This document shows positions 21,283 to 31,963 of a stretch of 64,000 nucleotides of DNA, one piece after another (the first letter of the stretch is position 1; every line of letters starts with the position of its first letter). The translations under genes and the position numbers were made by a program. This DNA comes from Hymenoscyphus infarciens (taxonomy: Eukaryota; Ascomycota; Leotiomycetes; Helotiales; Helotiaceae). The notes under the pieces are model-generated. The model had not been told where the DNA came from. It was given only the letters and a program-made list of their open reading frames with translations, and made no database searches. The stretch covers positions 1-64,000 of the forward strand of contig LLCB01000153.1 of the NCBI GenBank assembly GCA_001414345.1, read 5' to 3'.

Positions 21283-22088
21283 AAAGGTTAAATATAAGCT
21301 TTATAACTTTTGAATATTAAATAAGTAGGTTATCTTAAGATTAGAACTAGTAAGCTAAAAGCTTTCTATAGAGAGAATTTATAATAACGCTTTAATAAAA
21401 TCTCAAGTTTACTAGAAATCTCAACTCTAAGTATTTAGAGAAGTAATCTATACGTACTCTGTTTTTAGATAAGAGGTGAAGATATTATTTTAATATCTAA
21501 ACTTATAAGCTACTCTATTAAGAGATTTCGTAATAACGTGTTTATAAAAACTTAATATTACTAGCTAGAACGAAAAAGAGTCTTAGTATAAAAAGATTCG
21601 TTCTATACTCCTCGACCTTTTAAGTAGTAATATAGAAGTTATAAGAGTATTAAGTACCGCTACTTAGAAGAGTAGACTAATATTAGAAGTCTATAAGATA
21701 TTCTAATAATAAATATAGAAGAATAAGACCTTAGTATCTTAGTTTAATAAGAAGCGCTATTTTAGTAAATAAGTAATATAATTAATTTTTATAGCGTAGT
21801 AGAGCTATAGTTTTAATTAAGTCTTATAAAAATAAGCTTAATAATAAATATAAACTATTATAGTAATAACTCTAATAAAATATAACTTTGAGAGCTTAAA
21901 TCGAAGATAAGAATACGTCTAATAGATTTGCTAAGTAACTCTTAACTTTTCACTAAGTATAAAAAGAGTTATAGTAGTTTCAAGTTCTACGGAACTAAGC
22001 CGGACTAAGGTAATCGAGATATCGTAATAGCTACGATAGTAAAACTAGCTATTACTAGCTTAATTGAACGAAAAGAGATTAAAGTAGA
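21283..22088. other. RIP-degraded AT-rich sequence
   Basis: Very AT-rich DNA with no frame of useful length. A stretch near 21942-21998 (CTTAACTTTTCACTAAGTA...) recurs in diverged form at 26579-26630, on the other side of the hAT element. No element ends were identified. Confidence 0.5.
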
Positions 22089-22625
22089 TAGTGTTTTAGG
22101 TTTCCCCGCCTAATCTATTATTCTATTCTATCTTAACAATTCTTCTCCTTTCTGTCTCTATTTTGAGGCTATTCTACCTAATCCTATTCTAATATATCAC
22201 TTCTTCTAGCTACTTCGATTCTATTCTGAAATTCATTCCGCCTATTCTTTTCTATCCGAGGTATCGAGGTAGCCTTTCCTAGCCTATAGAGGAGGCTAGG
22301 CAGGGTATATACTAGCCTCAAATATATTATTTATAGTATTATTAGTGGATTTAGTAGAAGTAGTGCTACCTAAAAACAGGGGTTTTACTATAGTAAATCA
22401 AGTACCTAGTAGAGTACTTAATTTAGTACTATTTACTCCGACAGACGTAAGCTCTTCTTAACTAGTTTCTAGACGACATATTAATAATATTAATTATACT
22501 CTCTAATACCTACGCTATATAATAACGTGAGATATATATATTATATATCACTTCTCTTATTATTTAATCTATCTCTTCTTCTTCTTAATCGTTCGAGGCG
22601 ATCGTTATTAACAATAGCGAATCCG

Positions 22626-22989
22626 TGTAACGGCATACCGTCTTATATAGTCGATATTACGTAGTATATACCGTATATATTAGCTTTCGGCAGTTGTTGT
22701 TTTATATTATCTAATTTAGGAAGGTTACATATATCTATATATTCGTCCGGACTTTCAGACGTACTTCGTAGGGTTCGGGCTTTTATATTAGCCGACGTAT
22801 ATTATTATTTAGTTTTATACCTCTTTTGTATTATCCAAAACCTCTTATATATAGTAGCCTACTCCTAGAGTTAGAAAAGGCTAGTTTAGCCTTTTCTTCT
22901 ATATTAGAGTCTAGTATTTATATATATTATTCTATTAAACGTACTCCTATATACCTCTTCTATAGTTATATATATTTCGTACTATTATA
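22626..22989 (+). repeat. 5' LTR of gag-only element
   Basis: 364 bp, starting TGTAACGGCATACCGTC and ending ACTATTATA. It is the same length as the 3' copy, with RIP-type transitions between them. Confidence 0.85.
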
Positions 22990-24599
22990 TAAAAAGGCTA
23001 AACTCTTCTTCGCTAGTGACGGTATTTATAATATCTCTTCGAGCTTTTTGTCGCTTTTGTTTCGCTTTAGACCTGAATCGGTCTATTATAATATTATTCT
23101 CAAATAGCCGGGATTCTAGAGATCTCCTAGACGACTAGTGATATTAGAGTTTAGTATTAGTTTTAGATAGCTAGTAAAAATCGTGTCTTACACGTCACGG
23201 GATTTAAATATACTAAGTGTTTAGAATCCTAATAACCCTCTCTATACAGAGACTATTATACACAGGTTCGGTAAATAAGTCGACTATTACTAAAAGTTAT
23301 TACGAAGGCTTCCGAATCTGCTCTTACCCCCCCCCCCCCTAAATCGACATCATGTCGAATTTCTAAGAGACCTTAGGTCTCTCTAAACCAGCTCCGCTAC
23401 GAGGCGTTGAGCAATAAACACCTTCTAGGGCCACCCCTCTTACTAAAAGACATCTCTCTGAAAGCCGCCTAAATAGCATCTATATACTAAGATCTAGAAG
23501 ATCTCGACGAAATAATAATAATAATTAAAGAGACTAGCGAGACTTCTCAAATGCGGACTAGATGTGATTAGTTATATAAGCTTTAGAAGCAGAAAATCAA
23601 GAAATAAAGGATCGGCTAGCTAAGCTAGAAAGGAGAGTAAGCGAACTTATAATTCAAAGTTAACATCTAACTTCGCTTTCGAACTCTCCTCTAAACCCTC
23701 CCTGATCTAACCCTCTTCTACTTCTAAGCCCGAATTTATACCTCTTTTAGCTATAGGTAGCTGCTTCTAATACCTTCTAATATTCCTCTCCTACCTAACA
23801 CAGCACCGAAGCCCCTTCGAATACCTCCCGACGAAAAAGTAAGATAACTGAAAAGATTGAACTTTTAGATAATAGCATTTCACCTATATACTAATAATAG
23901 AAGATATTAATATAAGATAGACTCTACGTGAATGCTAACTACTACGGTTTACCTTTAACACGTAAAGCTCTTATTTAGAGTACGACAACCGGACTAGCTA
24001 GGAACTACCTAGAGCCTAGATACGAGTTAGACTCGGTTTAGAATACTTTCAAAGATTAAGAAGATATAGTTGCTCTTCTAGATACCTACTTTTTAACTAG
24101 TTATGAAATAGAGGATGTTTAGAATACTTTCGTAGCCTTATAAATAGGAGGAGAAGATAACGCTAAAGAAACTTTTACTAATTTTAAGAGTTACTTTTAA
24201 GTATAGCTATACTTAGAGAGATACTAGAATTAGAATAGTTCTTTTAAATATAGGATAAGATTATACTATAGCTCTAAAACTTAGCTGCTTTAAGAAAGAG
24301 ATAATAGAACTATAACTTTATTGAAATAGCGTCTAATCTTTTAGCTTTAGATAAGGAGACATGCTAAAACGCTGAGTTATATAATATTAGTACTTCGGTC
24401 TAAAATACCCTCTTCTTATCTAATTCAGCTTTAAACTCTCTATAATCCGATAGTGAATCTGCTACTTCTGAAGTAGAATCGGAATCGGAAGATAACGAAT
24501 AAGTTCTTAAGTATCTAAAGGGAATAAGGCGGCCTACGAGCCTAAATAATATAGTTCCTACGATAGTACCGATAAATGTCGTACCTGAAACTATACCTC

Positions 24600-25500
24600 T
24601 TTTGTTATCTTAAACTTCGGATAGCATTTTCAAATTCGGTATTAAGTCTTTTAACTAGCTAAAACTATCCCTTTTTGTCCCTGGATACTTAGACGATAAT
24701 TTTAACTTCGATAACTCGGCTATAACTTCGCTTTTGACTAGCCGAAACCCTACCTATTGTTATCCTAAACGTCGGATAACAATTTCAACCTTTGATAACA
24801 TTCGGCATTAAGTTTATTTAACTAGCTAAACTACCTCTTTTATTGTTCTTAGATACTTAGATAACAGTTTTTAACTTTAACAACTTTGGTAACAACTTCG
24901 CCTTTAACTAGCTAAAACTACCCCTTTTATTGTCTTAAACTTTAGATAGTATTTTTAATATTTGGTAATAAACTCTTTTAACTAGCTAAAACCCTACTAA
25001 CTCTAGTAAAGAGTCTTTCTTATATTCTTTACTTTCTTACTTTCTTTTACTTCTAGCTAAGCTAGAAGTTCCTTTTTATTTAAATTCTTTAACTCGGATA
25101 TAAATTAGTATGCTTTTAAAAGGATAGTAACCTCTTAGCTAAGTTATTACTGTCTATGATATTATTAACTTTTCGTTTCTAACTTTACTCTTTTTTTCGA
25201 ATTCAAATTAGATGTGAATTAATACGCTCTTAAAGTAAGCTCTTAACTAAGTTATCACTATCTCTTAACTAAACAACCTCTAACTCTACTCTGAACTTTT
25301 TTAAACCTATACTCTTTTTTTAAATTCTTTAAATTAGATGCGAATTAGTTAAAATACACTCTCTATTAGGATAAAACCTAAAAGTAAGCTCTTAATTAAG
25401 TTATTACTATTAACCTTAACCGAACACTATCTAACTCTTACTTTGAACTTTTTCTGATTTTACTTTAAACTTTTGAACTTTAAACTTTTTAAACTTTAAA
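24600..25500 (+). repeat. Internal minisatellite of gag-only element
   Basis: Four to five copies of a ~74-86 bp unit recognised by TTTAACTAGCTAAAAC (near 24649, 24732, 24818, 24902 and 24976), followed by a second set of longer, more diverged repeats with AAATTAGATGTGAATTA and TAAGCTCTTAACTAAGTTAT motifs (about 25080-25420). Confidence 0.7.
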
Positions 25501-25800
25501 CTTTCTCTAACCTACTAGACAGATCAGACTACACTTTTTTAGTAGACGTGAATACTTACTTTTAATATTAAAGGATTAGAAACAAAGTCTCTTTTACAAG
25601 TATCTATAAATTAGGTTAGTTACGATTTAGAACCTATCTCAACATCTTATCTCGCTTACGATAATTACAATAAATAAAGTATCTACAAACTCAACTAACT
25701 TACGATAACATAATAATGTAATACTTATACTATCCCGATTTAGTCCTAAACGATAAGAGATAGATAGACTTAAGGACGAGTCTTTTTTAAGAGAGAGAGA

Positions 25801-26164
25801 TATAACAATATACCGTCTTATATAGCTGATATTACGTGGTATATACTATATATATTAGCTTTTAGTAGTTATTATTTTATATTGTCTAATTTAGGAAGGT
25901 TACGTACGTCTATACATCTGTCTAGACTTTCAGACGTACTTTGTAGGGTTCGGGCTTTTGTATTAGCCGACGTATATCGTTGTTCAGTTTCGTACTCCTT
26001 TTATATTATCCGAAACCTCTTATATATAGTAGCCTACTCCTAGAGTCAGAAAAGGCTAGTTTAGCCTTTTCTTCCGTATCAGAGCCTAGTATTTACATAC
26101 GTTATTCTACCAAACGCACTCCTATATACCTCTTCTATAGTTGTGTGTATTTCGTGCCGTTATA
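25801..26164 (+). repeat. 3' LTR of gag-only element
   Basis: 364 bp, starting TATAACAATATACCGTC (TG changed to TA) and ending GCCGTTATA, directly followed by the ATCCG target duplication. Confidence 0.85.
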
Positions 26165-26564
26165 ATCCGACCTTATAACAGTAGTAGGATAAAGAGAATT
26201 AGGATACTACGTAATTTAGGTATAATATCTCGTCTTTTAGCAGCTTTGATAATTTTATTATTTTTGATACTTCTTGAATTAGTCTATAATATTAGTACTT
26301 TTTATTACTTTTTACTTATTTTAATACTTTTTACTTATATACTTCCTATTCTATCCTATCCTCTCTAGCACCTCTCCTTGCCTAGCCCCCTCTCTTAGTC
26401 TTCCTTGCCTCTCCTATCCTAAGTTAGCATCTCTCCTGCCTAATTCAGCCTAGCCTATAAGTGAAATTAGCCTATCCTCTCCTTTCCTGATAGAGAGGGG
26501 TAGCCTATCCTCTCCAGAGTGCCAGGCTGACTAAGGCGGGGAAAGCCAAAACACTGAAAGTAGA

Positions 26565-27640
26565 TAATATCTTTACTTCTTAACTTTTCATAAAGTAATG
26601 AATAAGTTGTAGTGGTTTAGTTCTTATATATCCTAACCTTAATCAATATGAGATCGTAAAAAGAGTAGGAAAACAAATTCTTATAAGCAATTAGATTTCT
26701 ATAATGTTCATAATCGTTTTTTTTTATTACTTCTTGATCGGAAAATTAGGTTAGTATTCTCTATTTTGAGATATTGTAAAGTGGTTGCTTAGAACGAGGC
26801 GTATGAAACGCATCTCCTCAAATATTTTGTAAATCGCCGACTAATTAAAGTAATAAGAAAGTACCAAGCTTAGGCAATTCTAGTGTAGTTTAAATAAAAG
26901 GAACTCATTTTCTTTGAAGTAAATTTCCTCAAATTTGTCAATTGAAACAGTCTTACTAACAAATTGCAGTCATCCAAGGGACGGCTGATTTAAAAGGCCA
27001 AGTCAGCCAGGAAGAGGTCTCCAAGACCGTAAATTCCTGTTTCCGTGCATTCCACCCGATTTCTCTACATGACCGCGAAGCTATTCTTCGGGATTAACGA
27101 TGTGGCATCCGAGATGAAAGCAAATTTAGACGGATACGAAGCAGCTGTGACAGCTGATGAATTTCAAGTTCTTAAGAGGACTCACTCAACATTGATAAAT
27201 TTACTTTCGATGCCACTGATGGGTTGAAACCCAACCTGAAGCGAGGTGATTTGGGCCTTGTTCCAGCGACAGAAGCAACTGGTAGGCAGAAATTGGAAGA
27301 CGATACTTTGAGCAGGATGATAGGAGAAAAGGCGATAATTGAATCGATGAACAAGAAGATCATTGAAGGAGAACATAATTCGCACCAAGTGGTTGAAGGA
27401 TAGACCACTCTCGCATTTCGAGATGGGGTCTTTACTTGAACGCGATTTGTTGGCTTTGCAAGAAGAACTCGATTAGTTTATTGTAATGGAAGAACATTGG
27501 CATTCCTCGGCAATTACCCATTCAGGTAGGTGGCAAGCAATGAGTGGGGTAATCATAGGCATCCTATATAAAGGTATGACCCTACCTCGTGATGTTCAAA
27601 GTAGGGCTACATCACGATACTTTCTTTCCTGGGTTTCGAC
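26565..27640. other. AT-rich flank then gene-like remnant
   Basis: The DNA to about 26,950 is AT-rich. From 26,970 to 27,480 it has normal composition and protein-like pieces on the plus strand, but they are interrupted by stops. One ends IRTKWLKDRPLSHFEMGSLL-ERDLLALQEELD then TAG at about 27477, reminiscent of the coiled-coil N-terminal region of the fungal DUF6594 family. I treat it as a possible gene relic, not a gene. Confidence 0.35.
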
Positions 27641-28612
27641 ATGTTACCATTCATCCTACTTCTGGCAGCTGTCGCCGCTGCTGCCAACGAGAAGGTTTTC
27701 CTCCCCACGCCGTCTGGCAAACATTTTGTTGGAAAAACACAACATGTTTTCAACCACACCACCTTGGACGATCCCACTGCACCAATGGGAACGAACAGCA
27801 CAGGTACTTTCATCGTGGTTACCATCTTGTACCCAACCGAAAAATCGCCAACTGCGAAAACCTCGCTAAAGTACATGGACTTCGAGCTCGCCCGTCTAAT
27901 TGAGGAGGGATGGGAAATCCCCTCAGAAGAGTTGCAGAATCTATGGACCCATCTCCAATGGCAACCGCCATTCTTGCCAGGTACCGTGGGAAAGAATCAG
28001 TATCCAACGCTACTATTTTCTCCGGGTGCAGGAATGCCTTGCTCATCAAGCACTATAATAGCTTCAGACCTGGCATCCCAAGGCTACACTGTTCTGTGCG
28101 TCAACCATCCAGGGGAACTACCATACTTGAAAATACCGGATGCTTATGGAGGTGGTGGTGTATATGGACTACCAATTAATGACGAGTGGGCAAACAACAC
28201 TGTCCTTTTCAAAGTCAACAGAGACAGAAAAAGCGATCTCGATGCCTTACTCGAGCTATACCCACCTCTTGTCGAAGAATTACGAGCCCCATTCAATAGC
28301 GCCACCTACATGCACTTTGGTTTTTCCTTGGGAGGAAGTGTCGGCACAGATGTAGTTTCTAGACACGACTCCGTCATCGCCGGGATCAACCGCGATGGTG
28401 CATTCATCGACACTCTCTTTGGCGAGACAGTCGATGTCAAGAAACCCTTTTTTGTTTTTCGAGACGGCCAAACCATTTACAATGATTCTTATGGGCAGAG
28501 TTTTACTTCATTTGAAGGATATCAGACTGCTTTGTGGGCGGAATTGAGGGTCAATGGTTCCCATCATTTAAACTTCTCTAATGTTAGCTTATGGTCCGAG
28601 TTATTAGATTAG
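27641..28612 (+). CDS. Secreted PAF-acetylhydrolase-like alpha/beta hydrolase
   Basis: Intronless, 323 aa. It starts with a signal peptide (MLPFILLLAAVAAAANEKVF). The alpha/beta-hydrolase core shows an oxyanion-type segment LLFSPGAGMPCSSSTIIASD (about residues 128-147), then SQGYTVLCVNHPGE, the nucleophile elbow GFSLGGS (about 230), a likely acid near NRDGAFIDT and a C-terminal His in NGSHHLNF (about 307). Six or more N-glycosylation sequons occur. Fungal relatives are annotated as 1-alkyl-2-acetylglycerophosphocholine esterases. The true substrate is unknown. The gene sits alone between two transposon clusters, yet has no RIP-type damage. Tandem start options do not change the signal peptide. 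Confidence 0.8.
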   Translation: MLPFILLLAAVAAAANEKVFLPTPSGKHFVGKTQHVFNHTTLDDPTAPMGTNSTGTFIVVTILYPTEKSPTAKTSLKYMDFELARLIEEGWEIPSEELQNLWTHLQWQPPFLPGTVGKNQYPTLLFSPGAGMPCSSSTIIASDLASQGYTVLCVNHPGELPYLKIPDAYGGGGVYGLPINDEWANNTVLFKVNRDRKSDLDALLELYPPLVEELRAPFNSATYMHFGFSLGGSVGTDVVSRHDSVIAGINRDGAFIDTLFGETVDVKKPFFVFRDGQTIYNDSYGQSFTSFEGYQTALWAELRVNGSHHLNFSNVSLWSELLD

Positions 28613-28737
28613 AATACCACTTTAGTTAGGAAATCGCGAATACGTGATATCCAGACTTCTTTTACAACAGCTTTCTTCAATATAGTTTTAGGAAAGAATA
28701 ACTCGTTGTTAGAGAAACCACTCCCCTCGGTTAAGTA

Positions 28738-29807
28738 CAGTGAGTTACGAGTTAAGCTTGAATTTGCCCACTTTTTTTATAATCCAAGCTTTTTTTTAAA
28801 AAAGCTTTCTCTCTTTTCTTTAGAAGACAGAAAATAAAAGTACTTAAAATAGATAAGGCCTAGCTAGAAAGAAGCGCTATATCTAATTATCTCTCTTCTA
28901 TAGTACTTATTAATTTAAAGTAAGTATAATAAATATAAACTAAAAAATTAATAATTCTTAAAAAAAAACCCCTTTTTTTGAAAATTTTCACTACCCTTGT
29001 GTAAGGTCGATAAGGTCGATAAGGTACGCCAAGACCTTATAAAAATAACGGTAATTAATATAAATGCCACCTTTTTAATTATCAAAGACAGAAATGCTAC
29101 CTAATTAATTTATTTCTAATAGAAATACTACTCTTATACTATACATTTATTTAGTAGTAATTTTACTACTAAAATAATAAATTAGGAATAGTAGTATTTA
29201 TGTCTAAAATAGGTAGCATTTCTATTAGGAATATAAAGGTAGCATTTATATTAGTATATATATACTTTAAGGGTATTAATAAGCTTGTTTTAGTATTATT
29301 TTTAGGAATGTCTTTACTTAGAGAATATTTATATATACTTAATTACTATTTACTATTTTTAGGTAGAGATTTACCTAAAAAGAGTAAATAGTAACTAACA
29401 GATATACTACTATTTTATTCCTAACAAAAATGCCACTATTTTACTTATATTAAATAAATAACGAATATACTAAAAAACGTACTAGAAGCATATAAAATAA
29501 ATAAATAGCATAAGCGTAGCATTTCTATTAGAAACAAATTATATAGGTAGTATTAATAATTAAAAAAGTAGCATTTATGTCAATTACTGTAAAAATAAAG
29601 ACAGATATAAAATTATCTGTTTTTATTATATAAAGTTTATAGAGTAATAGAGGACTCTCGTTTTCTGTTATCTAGAGTATACTAACATATGTTATTATTA
29701 ATAAATAGGTAAAAGAGTACCTAAAAAGAGGGGAAATCAAGGAATTTTTCACAAAGCTCGGATTATAAAAAGAGTGGACAAATTCAAGCTTAACTCGCAA
29801 CTCACTG
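28738..29807. mobile_element. Tc1/mariner-type TIR element (non-autonomous)
   Basis: The left end CAGTGAGTTACGAGTTAAGC and the inverted right end CAGTGAGTTGCGAGTTAAGC start inverted repeats of about 57 bp. Both are flanked by the dinucleotide TA (28736-28737 and 29808-29809), as expected for Tc1/mariner insertions. The 1,070-bp interior is AT-rich with no transposase and contains a second element (29049-29589). Confidence 0.85.
29049..29589. mobile_element. Nested MITE with 9-bp duplication
   Basis: Inverted ends CGGTAATTAATATAAATGCC and CAGTAATTGACATAAATGCT continue as roughly 80-bp imperfect inverted repeats (including ATTTCTAATAGAAAT). The 9-bp direct repeat TAAAAATAA flanks it (29040-29048 and 29590-29598), a size typical of Mutator-like elements. 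No coding content. A third copy of the GTAGCATTT motif block sits centrally near 29178-29260. Confidence 0.8.
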
Positions 29808-29809
29808 TA

Positions 29810-30836
29810 GCCAGACGTGAAATCTACTAATTTATGATAAACGATAGTAGTAGGGACTTCGTTAAATTACCTATATAAGAATCAGCACATTTAATAGATA
29901 ATTATTACTATAAAGCTTAATTCCTAAGACAGGATGAAAGCCTCCTAGTCAGTATTCCTCGCAATCCTCTACATCTCTGAACCAACCTCGCTCGTATAAT
30001 AGCTCCAGAAAGTGGTCATCAAGGTTCTCCTCTACATAGTGATCGAGCTCATCAATAGGAGATCTCTTCAATAATCTAGACATTTCTCGACAAACTAAAA
30101 ATAATAATATCACCTTGATCAGTAGTCTCACGGAATTTTGGATCGATGGGGTTGAGACTGAATAAAAGGTTGGAGGCTTACCGCAGCCGCCGATGGTGGG
30201 GGTTGTTGGACCAGTGTTGGATTTCAGAAGTTCGCGCTTCCTACAACTATATCTATAGACAACAAAAGCGGCAGAAAATAGCTCTCTTTTTCTGATTCCA
30301 TGTTTTTAGAACAATTTCAATTAGATATTATCCTAAGCAGTTTAGAATAACCAGCTCCCATTGTGCTAGAAAATTCGAACAGCGAGAGCTAACTTTGGTT
30401 GCCCATCGGCCTAAATTCCAGTGCAATAGGGAAGCAATTCAATACAAGGAAGAAAGAAGCTGAATTGAAAAGAATGTAAAAAAGACGTGGTAGTCTCAGG
30501 CAACAGAATGACTAGCTATCAACTTAGGGAAAAAAGGAGCCATGTGAGCGAAAATTTAGAAAGCACTGGAACGAAATGAGGCCAGCTGCGCGAGTATGAA
30601 CGGGAGGTGATTTTTATTAGAAGATATTGATATCAAATAACAATAGAGAGACAAGACTTACGATGAGGACCCGGTACCGGAAGAGTGGATCCGTGCAATG
30701 ATGTTTTTTTCTAGGTGTATGACACATAATGTTGCGCCGCGTACCCAAATGGGAATCACAACCCGGGACTCATCCTCCGCTATTGAGTTGTCAATCCAGT
30801 TGACGATATCCAGGCGATAAGTAGAGGACACCCTCC
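29810..30836. other. Intergenic
   Basis: The composition recovers from AT-rich to normal. A minus frame at 29949-30131 (RSPIDELDHYVEENLDDHFL) is acidic and protein-like but only 60 codons, with no supported extension. Nothing else is identified. Confidence 0.4.
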
Positions 30837-31963
30837 TTATCCAAATCTCTGCTTAGCCAACGCCTTCAGCATTTCCATGGTTCCTTCTTCCTTGGTCCTA
30901 TACTCCTGCAGTCGTTCCTCTCTTTCTGCCATTCTTGCTCTCAGTATTTCTTCTTTTCTCAGTTCCCTTTCGTTCTTCTTGCGCTCGAATTCTTGTTTTG
31001 TTTTCTTGAACGTCTCAATTCCATCGCCTCCACCCATCAATTCTGCGTCTGGAACTTCTGCGGCACCCGGAGACTTCTCGCGAAACGATTTCATTTTTTC
31101 GTTGACTTCTTTCTTTTTCTCGAGTTGACGTTCTCGAGTTCCCGCTTCTGCTCGAGGGACTAGTTCGTCGAGAGCTGCTTTTTGTTCTTTGCGATCGGTT
31201 TTACGCGCGAATCTTATATCGTCTTTTCTGGCAAGACCATCTTCGGTATCCATTTCTGCAAAACGTGTCAGCTTAACTGTGGAAGATGGGAGTTTAGCAT
31301 ACCTCTCTTGAGCTCCAGGTCTTGCATATTTGGAATACTAGGTCCCATTCTGCCCCTTGATCTTCCTTCTTGTCCTGGTAATGCAGGTCCAATGGAGTCA
31401 TCACTGTCACTGTCTTCTCTCGTATTTCTGTCGTGCCTAGGCGATGTTTCCTTGTGCTTCCTATCTAACTCTCTGCGCGCCGTTGTACTTGGTTTGGGTC
31501 TATAATTGTCATCCACGACTTCAGCCGCTTGTGTATTCTGTGTCGCCTTTTGTAGTGTCTCTGGGTCATACCATCCTTCTGCGAGTTCTCCACGATTCCT
31601 CAAATATGTTAGCTGATGTATTCGGGAATCGTCGTGGGTTCTAAAGCTCCGTTATTCGTACCACTTTCCGATGAAGCTTTTCCACCTTCCTTGTGTTTCA
31701 ACCTCATCCATATCTTCCAGGATTTTCCCTTTCTGAATATCGAGATATAGAGCAAACATTGGCTTGAAGTTCTTGTAGTCGCGCTTTGTCAATGGACGGG
31801 TATTGAATGGTAGGTCTTTCGCAGGGGCAGCATGGTCCCGTTTGCGGTGGTGATGTCTGTGTGGGGACCTCGCTCGGTGGGAGGAGGAATGATGTCTTCG
31901 AGGCGATTGGGATCGCGACTCTCGATGGTGGCTATCATGCCTCTGGTCTCTACGGTCTGCCAT
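30837..31963 (-). CDS. Conserved Arg/Ser- and Lys/Glu-rich nuclear-type protein
   Basis: Three minus-strand exons: 31963-31662, 31598-31303 and 31255-30837 (introns with GTACGA...GCTAAC...GAG and GTATGC...CAG), giving 338 aa. The N terminus is an RS/RH-rich region (about 5-45, with SRSQSPRRHH and HRHHHRKR). A compact conserved block follows (LTKRDYKNFKPMFALYLDIQ, then GRWKSFIGKWNRGELAEGWYDP, about 55-115). The C-terminal half is a long charged coiled-coil. This arrangement suggests an RNA-processing or chromatin partner; similar fungal proteins are sometimes labelled HEL117-like, but no helicase motif is present. I cannot assign a specific function. The splice joins fall inside the conserved block and restore it perfectly. 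Confidence 0.75.

Larger units (their letters stand above)
22626..26164 (+). mobile_element. Gag-only non-autonomous LTR retrotransposon
   Basis: 364-bp LTRs at 22626-22989 and 25801-26164 bound a 3,539-bp element. The 5-bp duplication ATCCG is perfect (22621-22625 and 26165-26169). A purine tract (AAGAGAGAGAGA) abuts the 3' LTR. The interior carries a degraded gag (about 23500-24500) clearly related to the gag of the chromovirus at 44616-52662, and the last ~90 bp of the LTRs are also shared. No reverse transcriptase, RNase H or integrase motifs are seen; instead 24600-25500 is made of short tandem repeats. Confidence 0.85.
22089..26556. mobile_element. Non-autonomous hAT element (split by an LTR insertion)
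   Basis: The left end TAGTGTTTTAGGTTTCCCCGCC and the inverted right end CAGTGTTTTGGCTTTCCCCGCC form 22-bp terminal inverted repeats of the hAT CAGTG type. They are flanked by the perfect 8-bp duplication AAAGTAGA (22081-22088 and 26557-26564), the size diagnostic for hAT. After removing the nested LTR element (22626-26169) about 0.92 kb remains, too short for a transposase, so it is a MITE-like derivative. Its arms contain CT-rich and GAGAGG/CCTCTC subterminal motifs. Confidence 0.85.

Noticed and set aside
22826..23107. 93-codon plus frame (and 25980-26165)
   Set aside because: It lies mostly inside LTR sequence and recurs in the other LTR; low-complexity Tyr/Ser/Leu translation of AT-rich DNA.
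23326..23341. Run of 11-12 C near 23328
   Set aside because: A homopolymer in the LTR element interior; possibly a sequencing or assembly artefact and not informative.
29949..30131. 60-codon acidic minus frame
   Set aside because: Too short, with no supported exon on either side.
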